Assembly (NCBI GenBank): GCA_036675645.1
Contig: JAKFEP010000034.1
Coordinates: forward strand, 1-12,435
DNA length: 12,435 nucleotides
Direction of reading: 5' to 3'
Source: Methylotenera_A sp036675645
Lineage (GTDB): Bacteria; Pseudomonadota; Gammaproteobacteria; Burkholderiales; Methylophilaceae
Below are positions 5,910-12,218 of the stretch, in pieces; position 1 is the stretch's first letter; each line of letters starts with the position of its first letter. Under the pieces are notes generated by a model. The model searched no databases and had not been told where the DNA came from. It worked only from the letters and a program-made list of their open reading frames with translations. Both the position numbers and the translations under genes were made by a program.

Positions 5910-8075
5910 TTATAAAGCCTTAGCAACTTTGCCTGTGCGCAAAGCTTCAATCACTTGATCTTTAGGGCCATCAGCCACGATTCTTCCTGTATCCACCACA
6001 ATTATACGATTCACCAAATCAAACATGGTAGAGCGGTGCGTAATCAACACAACCGTTTTACCTTGTGACGAGACTGCCATACGTTTTTTTACATTTTCTT
6101 CACTTGAGTGGTCCATGGCACTGGTAGGCTCATCCAATAACAAAATATTGGGCTTAGCAATTAGCGCGCGCGCAATGCCTACACCTTGCCGCTGACCGCC
6201 AGAAAGTGTCTCACCGCGCTCACCCACAAGCAAATCGAACCCTTTAGGATTAGCGTTGATAAATTCGTCTATACCGCCCGCATGCGCCGCTTCGAGCACT
6301 GTGGCATCATCCGCATGTGGAAATGTCATCGTAATATTTTCGCGCATCGTGCCATAAAACAAATGCGTATCTTGCTGTACATAACCTATCGCACGGCGTA
6401 ACTCTGCTGGATCGATTTGTCTGGCATCTATCCCATCTATCAGCACCGCACCTTCTGTCGGCTGATATAAACCAAGCATCAATTTATGGATAGTTGATTT
6501 ACCAGAACCCATTCGCCCCAGCAACGCCACACGCTCTCCTGCTTTGATTTTAAAGCTAACTTTAGTCAGCGCATTTTCTTCAGTTCCCGGATATTTAAAG
6601 CTTACTTCTCTAAATTCAATATCGCCGTTAAAATTTGAGCGCGATAGAAAAGTTGAATCAAGCGGGCGCTCAACTGGCTTGTTCATCACATCGTCCAAGG
6701 ATTGTAATGAAGTCGTTGCCGTGTGGTATTGCGTAAGTAAGCCTGCAGTTTGAGAGATAGGTGCTAACGCCCGCGACGACAGCATGGTGCAAGCTATTAG
6801 GCCGCCCATCGTTAAAAAGCCATTAATGACCAAATATACACCTAATAACACCAAGGCCACGCTGGTCACCTGTTGTATGGCAGTTGAACCATTATTAATC
6901 GATTGTGACAGCAACCGCAATTTACTGCCTACCTCGGTTAAAAAGCTGGCGCTGTGTTCCCACTTACGCTGCATGTTGCCCTCAATGCCAAGCGCCTTCA
7001 CGGTTTCCAAGCCTACTAGACTTTCTATCAGCGTAGCATTTCGCAGGGCGCCTGCGCGATACATACTTTCAGAAAGCGCATGCATTTTAGTTTGCACGCT
7101 GAAAGCGTATATCAGCATTAAAATCGCGCCTAGGATGACGGGAATCACCATTGGCCAAGAAATCCACGCCATCACAAAAATGAAAATCAGGCCGAAAGGG
7201 ATATCAATAATGGTAGTAACGGTGGCAGAGGTAATAAAATCGCGCACACTTTCAAAGGAGCGTAAATTGCTGGCAAAGGAGCCTACGGAGTTTGGCTTTT
7301 GCTCCATGCGTAAGCCCAGTACCTGTTGCATAATGCGGCTACTTAACTTGATATCGATGCGCGCACTAGCCCAGTCTAGAAAATAGCCACGCATGCTACG
7401 CAATATTAAATCACCCACAACAATAATGGTTACGCCTATCGCCATTACCCATAAGGTCTCTATCGAGCGGTTTGGTACCACCCGGTCATATACATTCATG
7501 GTAAAAAGTGGCATCGCCAGTGCGAATATATTGACCAGGAAAGCGGCCAACATTACATCACGATAGATATTTTTATTTTCTGCTAACGTGCCCCAAAACC
7601 AGTGTTTGAGGCGAACTTTGCCAACAGCTGGTGTACGTTTATCGAAAATATACTTTGGTTTTGTGGCAATAAAATAACCCGCATATTGTTTTGCCAGATC
7701 GCTTAAAGGTACGCTCACTTCAGCATCGCCAAATTCAGGATAAATCACATAAGCGGTGTTGGTCTTTTTGTCGATACGTGTCAGCTTACAAGCCTCATCG
7801 TTATTGAGCAGTAAAGTAACAGGCAATATTTCTGAACGAATCTGGTTAATTGGTTTTTTGTGTGTGGTAACTGCCAGATTGGCACGCTCTGCAGCACGCG
7901 CAAACAACGCTGGTGTCATCTTTCCATGGCGAAGCGGCAGGCCCGCAATGAGTGCGTCCCTTGTTGTGGTTGCCTGGTTTGCCCTGCAAGCAAGCATCAA
8001 ACACCCTAACAGGGTGTCATACCCACCTGTTGGCGAATCAGCCAAGTCTTTTAAAGTGATTTCATCCGTGGACAC
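5910..8075 (-). CDS. lapB: LapB-like type I secretion ABC transporter with inactive C39-like domain
   Basis: This 721-residue inner-membrane exporter drives adhesin secretion with ATP. Residues 15-138 form a C39-peptidase-like domain. The stretch GYDTLLGCLMLACRANQ lacks the catalytic Cys at the expected position, as in LapB/HlyB transporters that bind but do not cut their substrates. The membrane domain (about 165-455) has around six TM segments. The ATPase domain follows: Walker A GRMGSGKST (520-528), Q-loop YVQQDTHLF (565-573), signature LSGGQ (624-628), Walker B ILLLDEPTSAMD (644-655) and His680. The start is GTG at 8075; an in-frame stop lies four codons upstream, and no earlier standard start is available. 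It is the first gene of lapB-lapC-luxR. No outer-membrane TolC-like gene lies nearby, so that partner must be encoded elsewhere. Confidence 0.93.
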   Translation of the reverse strand: MSTDEITLKDLADSPTGGYDTLLGCLMLACRANQATTTRDALIAGLPLRHGKMTPALFARAAERANLAVTTHKKPINQIRSEILPVTLLLNNDEACKLTRIDKKTNTAYVIYPEFGDAEVSVPLSDLAKQYAGYFIATKPKYIFDKRTPAVGKVRLKHWFWGTLAENKNIYRDVMLAAFLVNIFALAMPLFTMNVYDRVVPNRSIETLWVMAIGVTIIVVGDLILRSMRGYFLDWASARIDIKLSSRIMQQVLGLRMEQKPNSVGSFASNLRSFESVRDFITSATVTTIIDIPFGLIFIFVMAWISWPMVIPVILGAILMLIYAFSVQTKMHALSESMYRAGALRNATLIESLVGLETVKALGIEGNMQRKWEHSASFLTEVGSKLRLLSQSINNGSTAIQQVTSVALVLLGVYLVINGFLTMGGLIACTMLSSRALAPISQTAGLLTQYHTATTSLQSLDDVMNKPVERPLDSTFLSRSNFNGDIEFREVSFKYPGTEENALTKVSFKIKAGERVALLGRMGSGKSTIHKLMLGLYQPTEGAVLIDGIDARQIDPAELRRAIGYVQQDTHLFYGTMRENITMTFPHADDATVLEAAHAGGIDEFINANPKGFDLLVGERGETLSGGQRQGVGIARALIAKPNILLLDEPTSAMDHSSEENVKKRMAVSSQGKTVVLITHRSTMFDLVNRIIVVDTGRIVADGPKDQVIEALRTGKVAKAL

Positions 8076-8134
8076 TGTTTCAATCTATTATCGTTAGCTT
8101 TGAAGGGTAATGTATCAAATTTTTTAGCAATAGT

Positions 8135-8149
8135 ACTATGGTACATAGT
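8135..8149. promoter_or_regulatory. Inverted repeat over the lapB -10 box and start site, candidate operator
   Basis: ACTATG (8135-8140) and CATAGT (8144-8149) are perfect 6-base arms around GTA. The repeat covers the predicted -10 hexamer and the start point, where a bound dimer would block RNA polymerase. The LuxR-like protein at the end of the same operon is one candidate ligand, without direct evidence. I saw no second copy of the motif in the adhesin-lapG intergenic region. Confidence 0.35.
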
Positions 8150-8170
8150 TACATGCACCAAAAATGTAAA
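8142..8170 (-). promoter_or_regulatory. Predicted sigma70-type promoter of the lapB operon
   Basis: Read on the minus strand, TTTACA (8170-8165) and TATGTA (8147-8142) are separated by exactly 17 bases, giving a start near 8135 and a leader of about 60 bases before the GTG of lapB. This is the best promoter match in the gap between tRNA-Cys and lapB. The -10 box lies inside an inverted repeat (8135-8149). Confidence 0.5.
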
Positions 8171-8192
8171 AAAATTAATCACCAAGACTTGG
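8168..8192 (-). terminator. Possible short terminator after tRNA-Cys
   Basis: On the minus strand, 22 bases past the tRNA-Cys end, CCAAG (8192-8188) and CTTGG (8186-8182) can form a tiny stem. A run of seven T (8174-8168) follows eight bases later. The stem is short and its loop too tight for all five pairs, so this is weak. The T-run overlaps the predicted -35 box of lapB. Confidence 0.25.
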
Positions 8193-8214
8193 AAAACAAC
8201 AGTGCTCGAGAGGA

Positions 8215-8288
8215 TGGAGGCGCGAGCCGGAGTCGAACCGGCCTAAACGGCTTTGCAGGCCGCGGCATAACCGCTTTGCTATCGCGCC
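8215..8288 (-). tRNA. tRNA-Cys (anticodon GCA)
   Basis: A complete 74-base tRNA on the minus strand. The acceptor stem is GGCGCGA / TCGCGCC, with discriminator U73, typical of tRNA-Cys, and an encoded CCA tail at 8217-8215. The anticodon loop CCTGCAAAG carries GCA, and the T arm contains GGTTCGACTCC. It lies downstream of tRNA-Gly and is probably co-transcribed with it. Confidence 0.96.
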
Positions 8289-8336
8289 ATGTGTGTAAAC
8301 TACGACAGGCGTAATTATACACAATGCTGAAACTAA

Positions 8337-8373
8337 AACGGCGAAAGCATGACTGCATTCGCCGTTAGTTTTT
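8337..8373. repeat. GC-rich hairpin with T-run between the two tRNAs, possible terminator
   Basis: AACGGCGAA (8337-8345) pairs perfectly with TTCGCCGTT (8358-8366). Inside the loop GCA/TGC can extend the stem, and outside AACT/AGTT can add pairs past a two-base bulge. On the plus strand it is followed by AGTTTTT, the layout of an intrinsic terminator, though no plus-strand gene leads to it. On the minus strand the sequence after the stem reads TTAGTTTC, so it could attenuate or process the tRNA-Gly to tRNA-Cys transcript. Confidence 0.5.
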
Positions 8374-8381
8374 AATACTAC

Positions 8382-8404
8382 GTTTTAAACTGGTGGTTTA
8401 AAAC
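8382..8404. repeat. AT-rich inverted repeat immediately downstream of tRNA-Gly
   Basis: GTTTTAAAC (8382-8390) and GTTTAAAAC (8396-8404) are perfect 9-base arms around TGGTG, starting six bases after the tRNA-Gly CCA end. No T-run follows on the minus strand. It may act in 3' end processing of the tRNA or bind a protein; the function is unknown. Confidence 0.45.
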
Positions 8405-8409
8405 AAATG

Positions 8410-8485
8410 TGGAGCGGGAAACGAGGCTCGAACTCGCGACCTCAACCTTGGCAAGGTTGCGCTCTACCAGCTGAGCTATTCCCGC
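8410..8485 (-). tRNA. tRNA-Gly (anticodon GCC)
   Basis: A complete 76-base tRNA on the minus strand. The acceptor stem is GCGGGAA / TTCCCGC with discriminator U73 and encoded CCA at 8412-8410. The D arm is TAGCTCAGCTGGTAGAGC, the anticodon loop CTTGCCAAG carries GCC, and the T arm is GAGTTCGAACCTC. It has its own promoter upstream and lies between pgsA and tRNA-Cys. Confidence 0.97.
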
Positions 8486-8499
8486 GTTAAGAAGCGAGC

Positions 8500-8527
8500 A
8501 TTTTAGCGGTTTTCGCGATACTGTCAA
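8500..8527 (-). promoter_or_regulatory. Strong sigma70-type promoter of the tRNA-Gly/tRNA-Cys unit
   Basis: On the minus strand a perfect -35 TTGACA (8527-8522) is followed after 16 bases by TAAAAT (8505-8500). The predicted start is near 8493, eight bases before mature tRNA-Gly. The bases after the -10 box are GC-rich (GCTCGC), the type of discriminator linked to stringent control of stable RNA promoters. Confidence 0.75.
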
Positions 8528-8550
8528 GACCAAAATGAGGGCACTTCTAC

Positions 8551-9168
8551 TTATTTATTTACTTTTATTTGTGGCCAGGCCAGCTTTATATAATAAGCCA
8601 TTGATAGCAATGTTAAAAATGCGGCAATTTCAATTAGTCGGTGCCCCACCACCTGCGTTGGAAATGTGCCCCAACTACCCAAGATACCTAGATTGCCCAA
8701 ATAAATATTATCCCAATACAATAAAAACAGAATGGCCAGCATCTGTACAGCGGTTTTGACTTTTCCGATCATTGCCACAGCAACACTACTGCCTTGACCT
8801 TCGTTCGCCATCCATTCACGAAGCGCACTTACGGCGATTTCCCGCCCGATAATAATCAAACAAACGATAGCGCCTACACGTCCGAACTCAACCAACACGA
8901 TTAAAGCTGCCGTCACCATTAACTTATCTGCTACCGGGTCTAAAAAAGCACCAAACGCTGAAGTTTGATGCCAGCGTCTTGCCAGATATCCATCCAGCCA
9001 ATCCGTAAATGCCGCAATTGCAAATATAGCCGTTATAAAAACGTTCACCGAGTGCGAGGGCATGGCGCCAAGCGTACGCAAATTTTCTGGCCAGTAAAAC
9101 GCGCCCACAAAGATAGGGATCAACAAAATACGCAGCCATGTGAGCATGGTTGGGATATTCAACTTCAT
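8551..9168 (-). CDS. pgsA: CDP-diacylglycerol--glycerol-3-phosphate 3-phosphatidyltransferase
   Basis: This 205-residue membrane enzyme transfers the phosphatidyl group from CDP-diacylglycerol to glycerol-3-phosphate, giving phosphatidylglycerol phosphate, the first committed step to phosphatidylglycerol and cardiolipin. The CDP-alcohol phosphotransferase motif DGx2ARx8Gx3Dx3D is complete: Asp59, Gly60, Ala63, Arg64, Gly73, Asp77 and Asp81. Around five or six hydrophobic segments are visible (for example 10-25, 43-55, 84-108, 140-151 and 178-198). The N-terminus MKLNIPTMLTWLRILLIPIF is typical of PgsA. The ATG at 9168 follows a strong GGAGG (9183-9179) that sits right after the uvrC stop. The two genes are 16 bases apart, the usual uvrC-pgsA order in betaproteobacteria. 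Confidence 0.97.
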   Translation of the reverse strand: MKLNIPTMLTWLRILLIPIFVGAFYWPENLRTLGAMPSHSVNVFITAIFAIAAFTDWLDGYLARRWHQTSAFGAFLDPVADKLMVTAALIVLVEFGRVGAIVCLIIIGREIAVSALREWMANEGQGSSVAVAMIGKVKTAVQMLAILFLLYWDNIYLGNLGILGSWGTFPTQVVGHRLIEIAAFLTLLSMAYYIKLAWPQIKVNK

Positions 9169-9184
9169 TTAATACAGGCCTCCA

Positions 9185-10984
9185 CTAATGAAACTCCCCA
9201 TAGATTTTTTCAGCCAAATCTTTACCTATACCTTCAACTTGGGCAATTTCATCCATACTAGCATTTTTTATAGCATCCAATCCACCAAAGCGCGTCAATA
9301 GTGCTTTGCGGCGCTTGGCACCCACGCCCGCGATGTCTTCAAGACTTGAGGTGATGCGTGCTTTGGCACGTTTTGCACGATGCCCTGTAATCGCAAAACG
9401 ATGTGCTTCATCTCGAATTTGTTGCAGTAAATGCAAGCCTATATTATCGGTAGGTAGATTTACCATTTCGCCTGTGTCACTAAAAATCATTGTCTCCAAG
9501 CCCGGCTTGCGGTCTTCACCTTTGGCGATACCAATAAGCAAAATATCATCCAGCCCGACTTCTTGCATCACCTCAATCGCCACACCAAGCTGGCCCTTGC
9601 CGCCATCGATAAATACTAGGTCAGGCCTTTTGCCTTCACCCGCGGCAACCTTTTTATAGCGCCTCGTCAACACATCACGCATGGCTGCATAATCATCGCC
9701 AGGGGTAATACCAGTGATGTTATAACGCCTGTATTCACTATTTTGCAAATCGCCTTTGTCAAACACGACGCAACTGGCAACTGTCGCCTCACCCATGGTA
9801 TGGCTAATATCAAAGCATTCCATCCGTTCAATATTATCAGACAAACGCAAGGCTTCACGCAATGCCAGCAGCCGTGCTGCCTGGTTGCTGGATGTTTGCT
9901 GCTGCTGCTTTAACGCTAATTCGGCATTGGTTTGCGCCATTTTTAGCCAAACTCTTTTGTCTCCAATGGCATTGGTTTGAATGCGCACCTTTCGCCCAAT
10001 CAATTCGCCCAGAGCTTGCTCAAGTGGTTTGGCATCAATCTCAACTCCGCATACGATTAAAGGCGGCGTATTCTGCGCCACATAATGTTGTGAGATAAAC
10101 GCTTCAACCGTTTCTGCCAGTTCTGCATCTTGACTGTTCTTGGGGAAATAACTCTTATCACCCAAATGCCGCCCGCCGCGTATCATCACCAAGTTAATGC
10201 AATAGCTACCTTTATTGCTTGCCAAGGCAATCACATCAGCGTCATTCACACTAAAATCACTGACGAATTGCTTGGCCTGCACTTGTCGCAGCGCTTGTAT
10301 ACGGTCGCGAAACACTACCGCTGACTCGTATTCTTGATTCGCCGCTGCAGTATTCATCTTATCGCCAAGCGCATTCATAACCTCGTTGGTTTTACCTTCT
10401 AAAAACATTGCGGCGTGATGTACGTCATGCGCATAATCTTCAGGCGAGATATAACCCACACAAGGCGCAGTACAGCGTGCAATTTGATACTGCAAACAGG
10501 GTCGGCTGCGATTTGCAAACACCGTGTTTTCACACGTGCGCAACTTAAACACCTTTTGCATCAATTGGATACTCTCTCGCACCGCGACCGAGTTGGGGAA
10601 TGGACCAAAATAAAGATTTTGCTTTTTTTGCGCCCCTCGGTGAAATGCCAAGCGCGGAAACTTATCACCTGTGAGTGCAATGTAAGGATACGATTTATCG
10701 TCTCGAAACAATACGTTATAACGCGGCATGATGCTTTTGATCAGATTATTCTCAAGCAACAAGGCCTCAGCCTCACTGCGTGTGACGGTTGTCTCAATCT
10801 TGGTAATTTGCGACACCATCATCTTGGTGCGCGGACTTATTAAGTTCTTATTAAAGTAGCTTGAAACGCGCTTTTTGATATCTTTAGCTTTACCCACATA
10901 AATCACCACCTCTTCCACATTCATCATGCGGTACACACCTGGCAAATTAGGTAGATTTTTTAAAATGGACTTCGGGTCAAACAT
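9185..10984 (-). CDS. uvrC: Excinuclease ABC subunit C
   Basis: This 599-residue protein makes the 3' and 5' incisions around damaged DNA in nucleotide excision repair, after UvrA and UvrB have located and marked the lesion. The N-terminal GIY-YIG nuclease has Tyr18, IYVGKAKDIKKRV (28-40) and the metal-binding Glu78. Four cysteines (151, 163, 171 and 175) match the cluster that binds iron-sulfur in characterised UvrC. A UVR domain for UvrB contact lies at about 198-240. The RNase H-like nuclease has its triad at Asp392, Asp460 and His528. Tandem helix-hairpin-helix motifs end the protein (about 545-599, AGVGAKRR and EGIGKDLAEK). The length is normal and no defect is visible. The ATG at 10984 lacks a strong Shine-Dalgarno sequence. 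It leads the uvrC-pgsA pair. Confidence 0.98.
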   Translation of the reverse strand: MFDPKSILKNLPNLPGVYRMMNVEEVVIYVGKAKDIKKRVSSYFNKNLISPRTKMMVSQITKIETTVTRSEAEALLLENNLIKSIMPRYNVLFRDDKSYPYIALTGDKFPRLAFHRGAQKKQNLYFGPFPNSVAVRESIQLMQKVFKLRTCENTVFANRSRPCLQYQIARCTAPCVGYISPEDYAHDVHHAAMFLEGKTNEVMNALGDKMNTAAANQEYESAVVFRDRIQALRQVQAKQFVSDFSVNDADVIALASNKGSYCINLVMIRGGRHLGDKSYFPKNSQDAELAETVEAFISQHYVAQNTPPLIVCGVEIDAKPLEQALGELIGRKVRIQTNAIGDKRVWLKMAQTNAELALKQQQQTSSNQAARLLALREALRLSDNIERMECFDISHTMGEATVASCVVFDKGDLQNSEYRRYNITGITPGDDYAAMRDVLTRRYKKVAAGEGKRPDLVFIDGGKGQLGVAIEVMQEVGLDDILLIGIAKGEDRKPGLETMIFSDTGEMVNLPTDNIGLHLLQQIRDEAHRFAITGHRAKRAKARITSSLEDIAGVGAKRRKALLTRFGGLDAIKNASMDEIAQVEGIGKDLAEKIYGEFH

Positions 10985-11067
10985 TGGGATATTTTAGCAC
11001 TAGATGTTAACGACATAGCTTCCAACGAGCACACAAACGAGGGACGAAGGGTGCAGTTTCTGCTGAA

Positions 11068-11784
11068 TTAATTGGTACTACAAATTAATTGAATGGTCTT
11101 AAACCATTCTTTAGCAATTTTTTTTTGCCCCGTAAGTGATGGGTGAATACCATCAAACGTATCTTGCGAGTTCCAGTCATGGTGCATTGGAACAAGAATT
11201 ATTCTAGATTCTTTTGAATCATCAAGCCATCTCACTAAATTTAAGTGCCATCTTATATATTGATAGCTAAATGAATTTAAGTTTAACGTGCTAATTAATA
11301 TCGTGATTTTCGAGTTTTTTTCTCTCAACGCTTCTATTATTGCTTTCATTGGTAAAACCAGTGAGCTGAATAAATTGATTTTATTTTGATCATTATTACC
11401 CAATAAAATTAATGCAATGTCTGGTGAATTTATGTCTTTATTAGCTAAATCTTTCTTAAGTGCCTGTGCCACATACAAGGTCGTTTTACCATAGAAACCC
11501 TCATGGTCATTATCAAAGCCAGCTGGCCATTTGAAATTTTTACCAGGAAAACCATGCTGTTTGCCTAAGAAGTCTACTTTATATCCGGCATTTTTGAGCA
11601 ATTTCGAAAGTTCCAGCCTATAACTATACTCGTCTGGTTTTATACCTCCTTGTGTAACGCTGTCACCTACTGGCATAATCTTTAATTCTTTATTACTACA
11701 ATCAGAAAAAGCGTTACTACTAAAAAATATAAACGTAAAGATTAACAGTCCTTTAAAAGCAACCAATTTAATATAATCAGACAC
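11068..11784 (-). CDS. Secreted SGNH/GDSL-type hydrolase (carbohydrate-esterase-like)
   Basis: This 238-residue protein has a signal peptide (about 1-27, ending SSNAFS) and the SGNH hydrolase blocks. Block I is MPVGDSVTQGG with catalytic Ser42, block II has Gly74 in VDFLG, block III is LLGNNDQN with Asn131, and block V is DGIHP with Asp211 and His214. The spacing and the DNDHEGFYG segment (91-99) resemble CE3-type acetyl esterases, so it may deacetylate a polysaccharide, but the substrate cannot be read from the sequence. The start is GTG at 11784 with no clear ribosome-binding site; the TTG at codon 7 is an alternative. The gene is much richer in A and T than uvrC and pgsA and uses many AAA, AAT and TTA codons. 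This may reflect transfer or simply weak codon selection. It stands alone between uvrC and the tautomerase gene, in the same direction. Confidence 0.85.
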   Translation of the reverse strand: MSDYIKLVAFKGLLIFTFIFFSSNAFSDCSNKELKIMPVGDSVTQGGIKPDEYSYRLELSKLLKNAGYKVDFLGKQHGFPGKNFKWPAGFDNDHEGFYGKTTLYVAQALKKDLANKDINSPDIALILLGNNDQNKINLFSSLVLPMKAIIEALREKNSKITILISTLNLNSFSYQYIRWHLNLVRWLDDSKESRIILVPMHHDWNSQDTFDGIHPSLTGQKKIAKEWFKTIQLICSTN

Positions 11785-11875
11785 TTAATTCAGACTGTAA
11801 TATTAGAAATATCACTCATAGCGTCTTCTAGTAGCGATAGTTTGCATCACCAAACTTCACTATTTGCAGTGTCTA

Positions 11876-12055
11876 TTAACCCAACAAACTGCCCCCTATC
11901 GCCCAATCTTCCATTTTGACTTCTTCAAAGACGATATAAGTATAACTAGGTGGTTTATGCGCGTGCCTTTGCAAGGTTTCGGTGATTTCTTTAGCGATCT
12001 CTTTCTTCTGTTCTTTACTGATGCTTCCGGCGAGTTTTACATTGACATAGGGCAT
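11876..12055 (-). CDS. Small tautomerase-family protein (4-oxalocrotonate tautomerase-like, 59 residues)
   Basis: A 59-residue protein starting MPYVNVKLAG matches the 4-oxalocrotonate tautomerase superfamily. Removal of Met leaves the N-terminal proline that acts as the general base, followed by a beta strand, the helix SKEQKKEIAKEITETLQRHA (12-31), a second strand YTYIVFEEV and the typical MEDWAIGG (48-55) end. Members form oligomers and interconvert keto and enol forms of unsaturated acids. The Arg11 and Arg39 of classical 4-OT are not present (Ser11 region and Tyr38/Tyr40), so the substrate probably differs. The ATG is preceded by a good AAAGGAG ribosome-binding site at 12070-12064 and by a promoter at 12104-12131. 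It was found by reading the minus strand directly, because it is too short for a length-filtered gene list. Confidence 0.88.
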   Translation of the reverse strand: MPYVNVKLAGSISKEQKKEIAKEITETLQRHAHKPPSYTYIVFEEVKMEDWAIGGSLLG

Positions 12056-12103
12056 TTGATTTCTCCTTTAAAATTAAGTAATTAAGAATGAAGTCATTCG
12101 ATA

Positions 12104-12131
12104 ATTGTAAGCCCATCACTTTATTTTGCAA
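12104..12131 (-). promoter_or_regulatory. Predicted sigma70-type promoter of the tautomerase gene
   Basis: On the minus strand TTGCAA (12131-12126) and TACAAT (12109-12104) are 16 bases apart. The start would be near 12097, leaving a leader of about 40 bases that ends in an AAAGGAG ribosome-binding site. It separates the tautomerase from the upstream transporter gene. Confidence 0.55.
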
Positions 12132-12218
12132 GCCGGTTTAATTGATCGTTTTACCTAATCTTTTTACTTGAATAGCCCAACGGTATCCTCACCTTTTGGC
12201 AGGCGTTTTACCCCATTT

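Noticed and set aside
6784..7386. A 200-codon open frame on the plus strand, antisense to lapB
   Set aside because: It lies wholly inside the well-supported lapB gene, shows no domain-like pattern and has no ribosome-binding site. It is a shadow of lapB codon usage.
8551..8759. A plus-strand open frame beginning at 8535 opposite the end of pgsA
   Set aside because: It overlaps pgsA, lacks a ribosome-binding site and family features, and starts within the tRNA promoter region.
10415..10843. A 142-codon plus-strand open frame antisense to uvrC
   Set aside because: It is contained in uvrC, which is complete and has all its motifs. The antisense frame resembles no protein family.
10985..11067. 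Promoter search upstream of uvrC (for example TTGGAA with TAGTGC, 17 bases apart)
   Set aside because: The -10 match is poor, and other combinations are equally weak. I could not support a specific promoter.
11066..11090. Inverted repeat AATTAATT...AATTAATT at the end of the SGNH hydrolase gene, considered as a terminator
   Set aside because: The stem is made only of A-T pairs, mostly inside the coding sequence, and no T-run follows.
12122..12218. A short minus-strand frame after the transporter stop (NGVKRLPKGEDTVGLFK), considered as a frameshifted CDF tail
   Set aside because: It is only about 18 codons after the overlap, does not resemble the CDF cytoplasmic domain and soon reaches a stop. 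It is not enough to call a frameshift or a gene.
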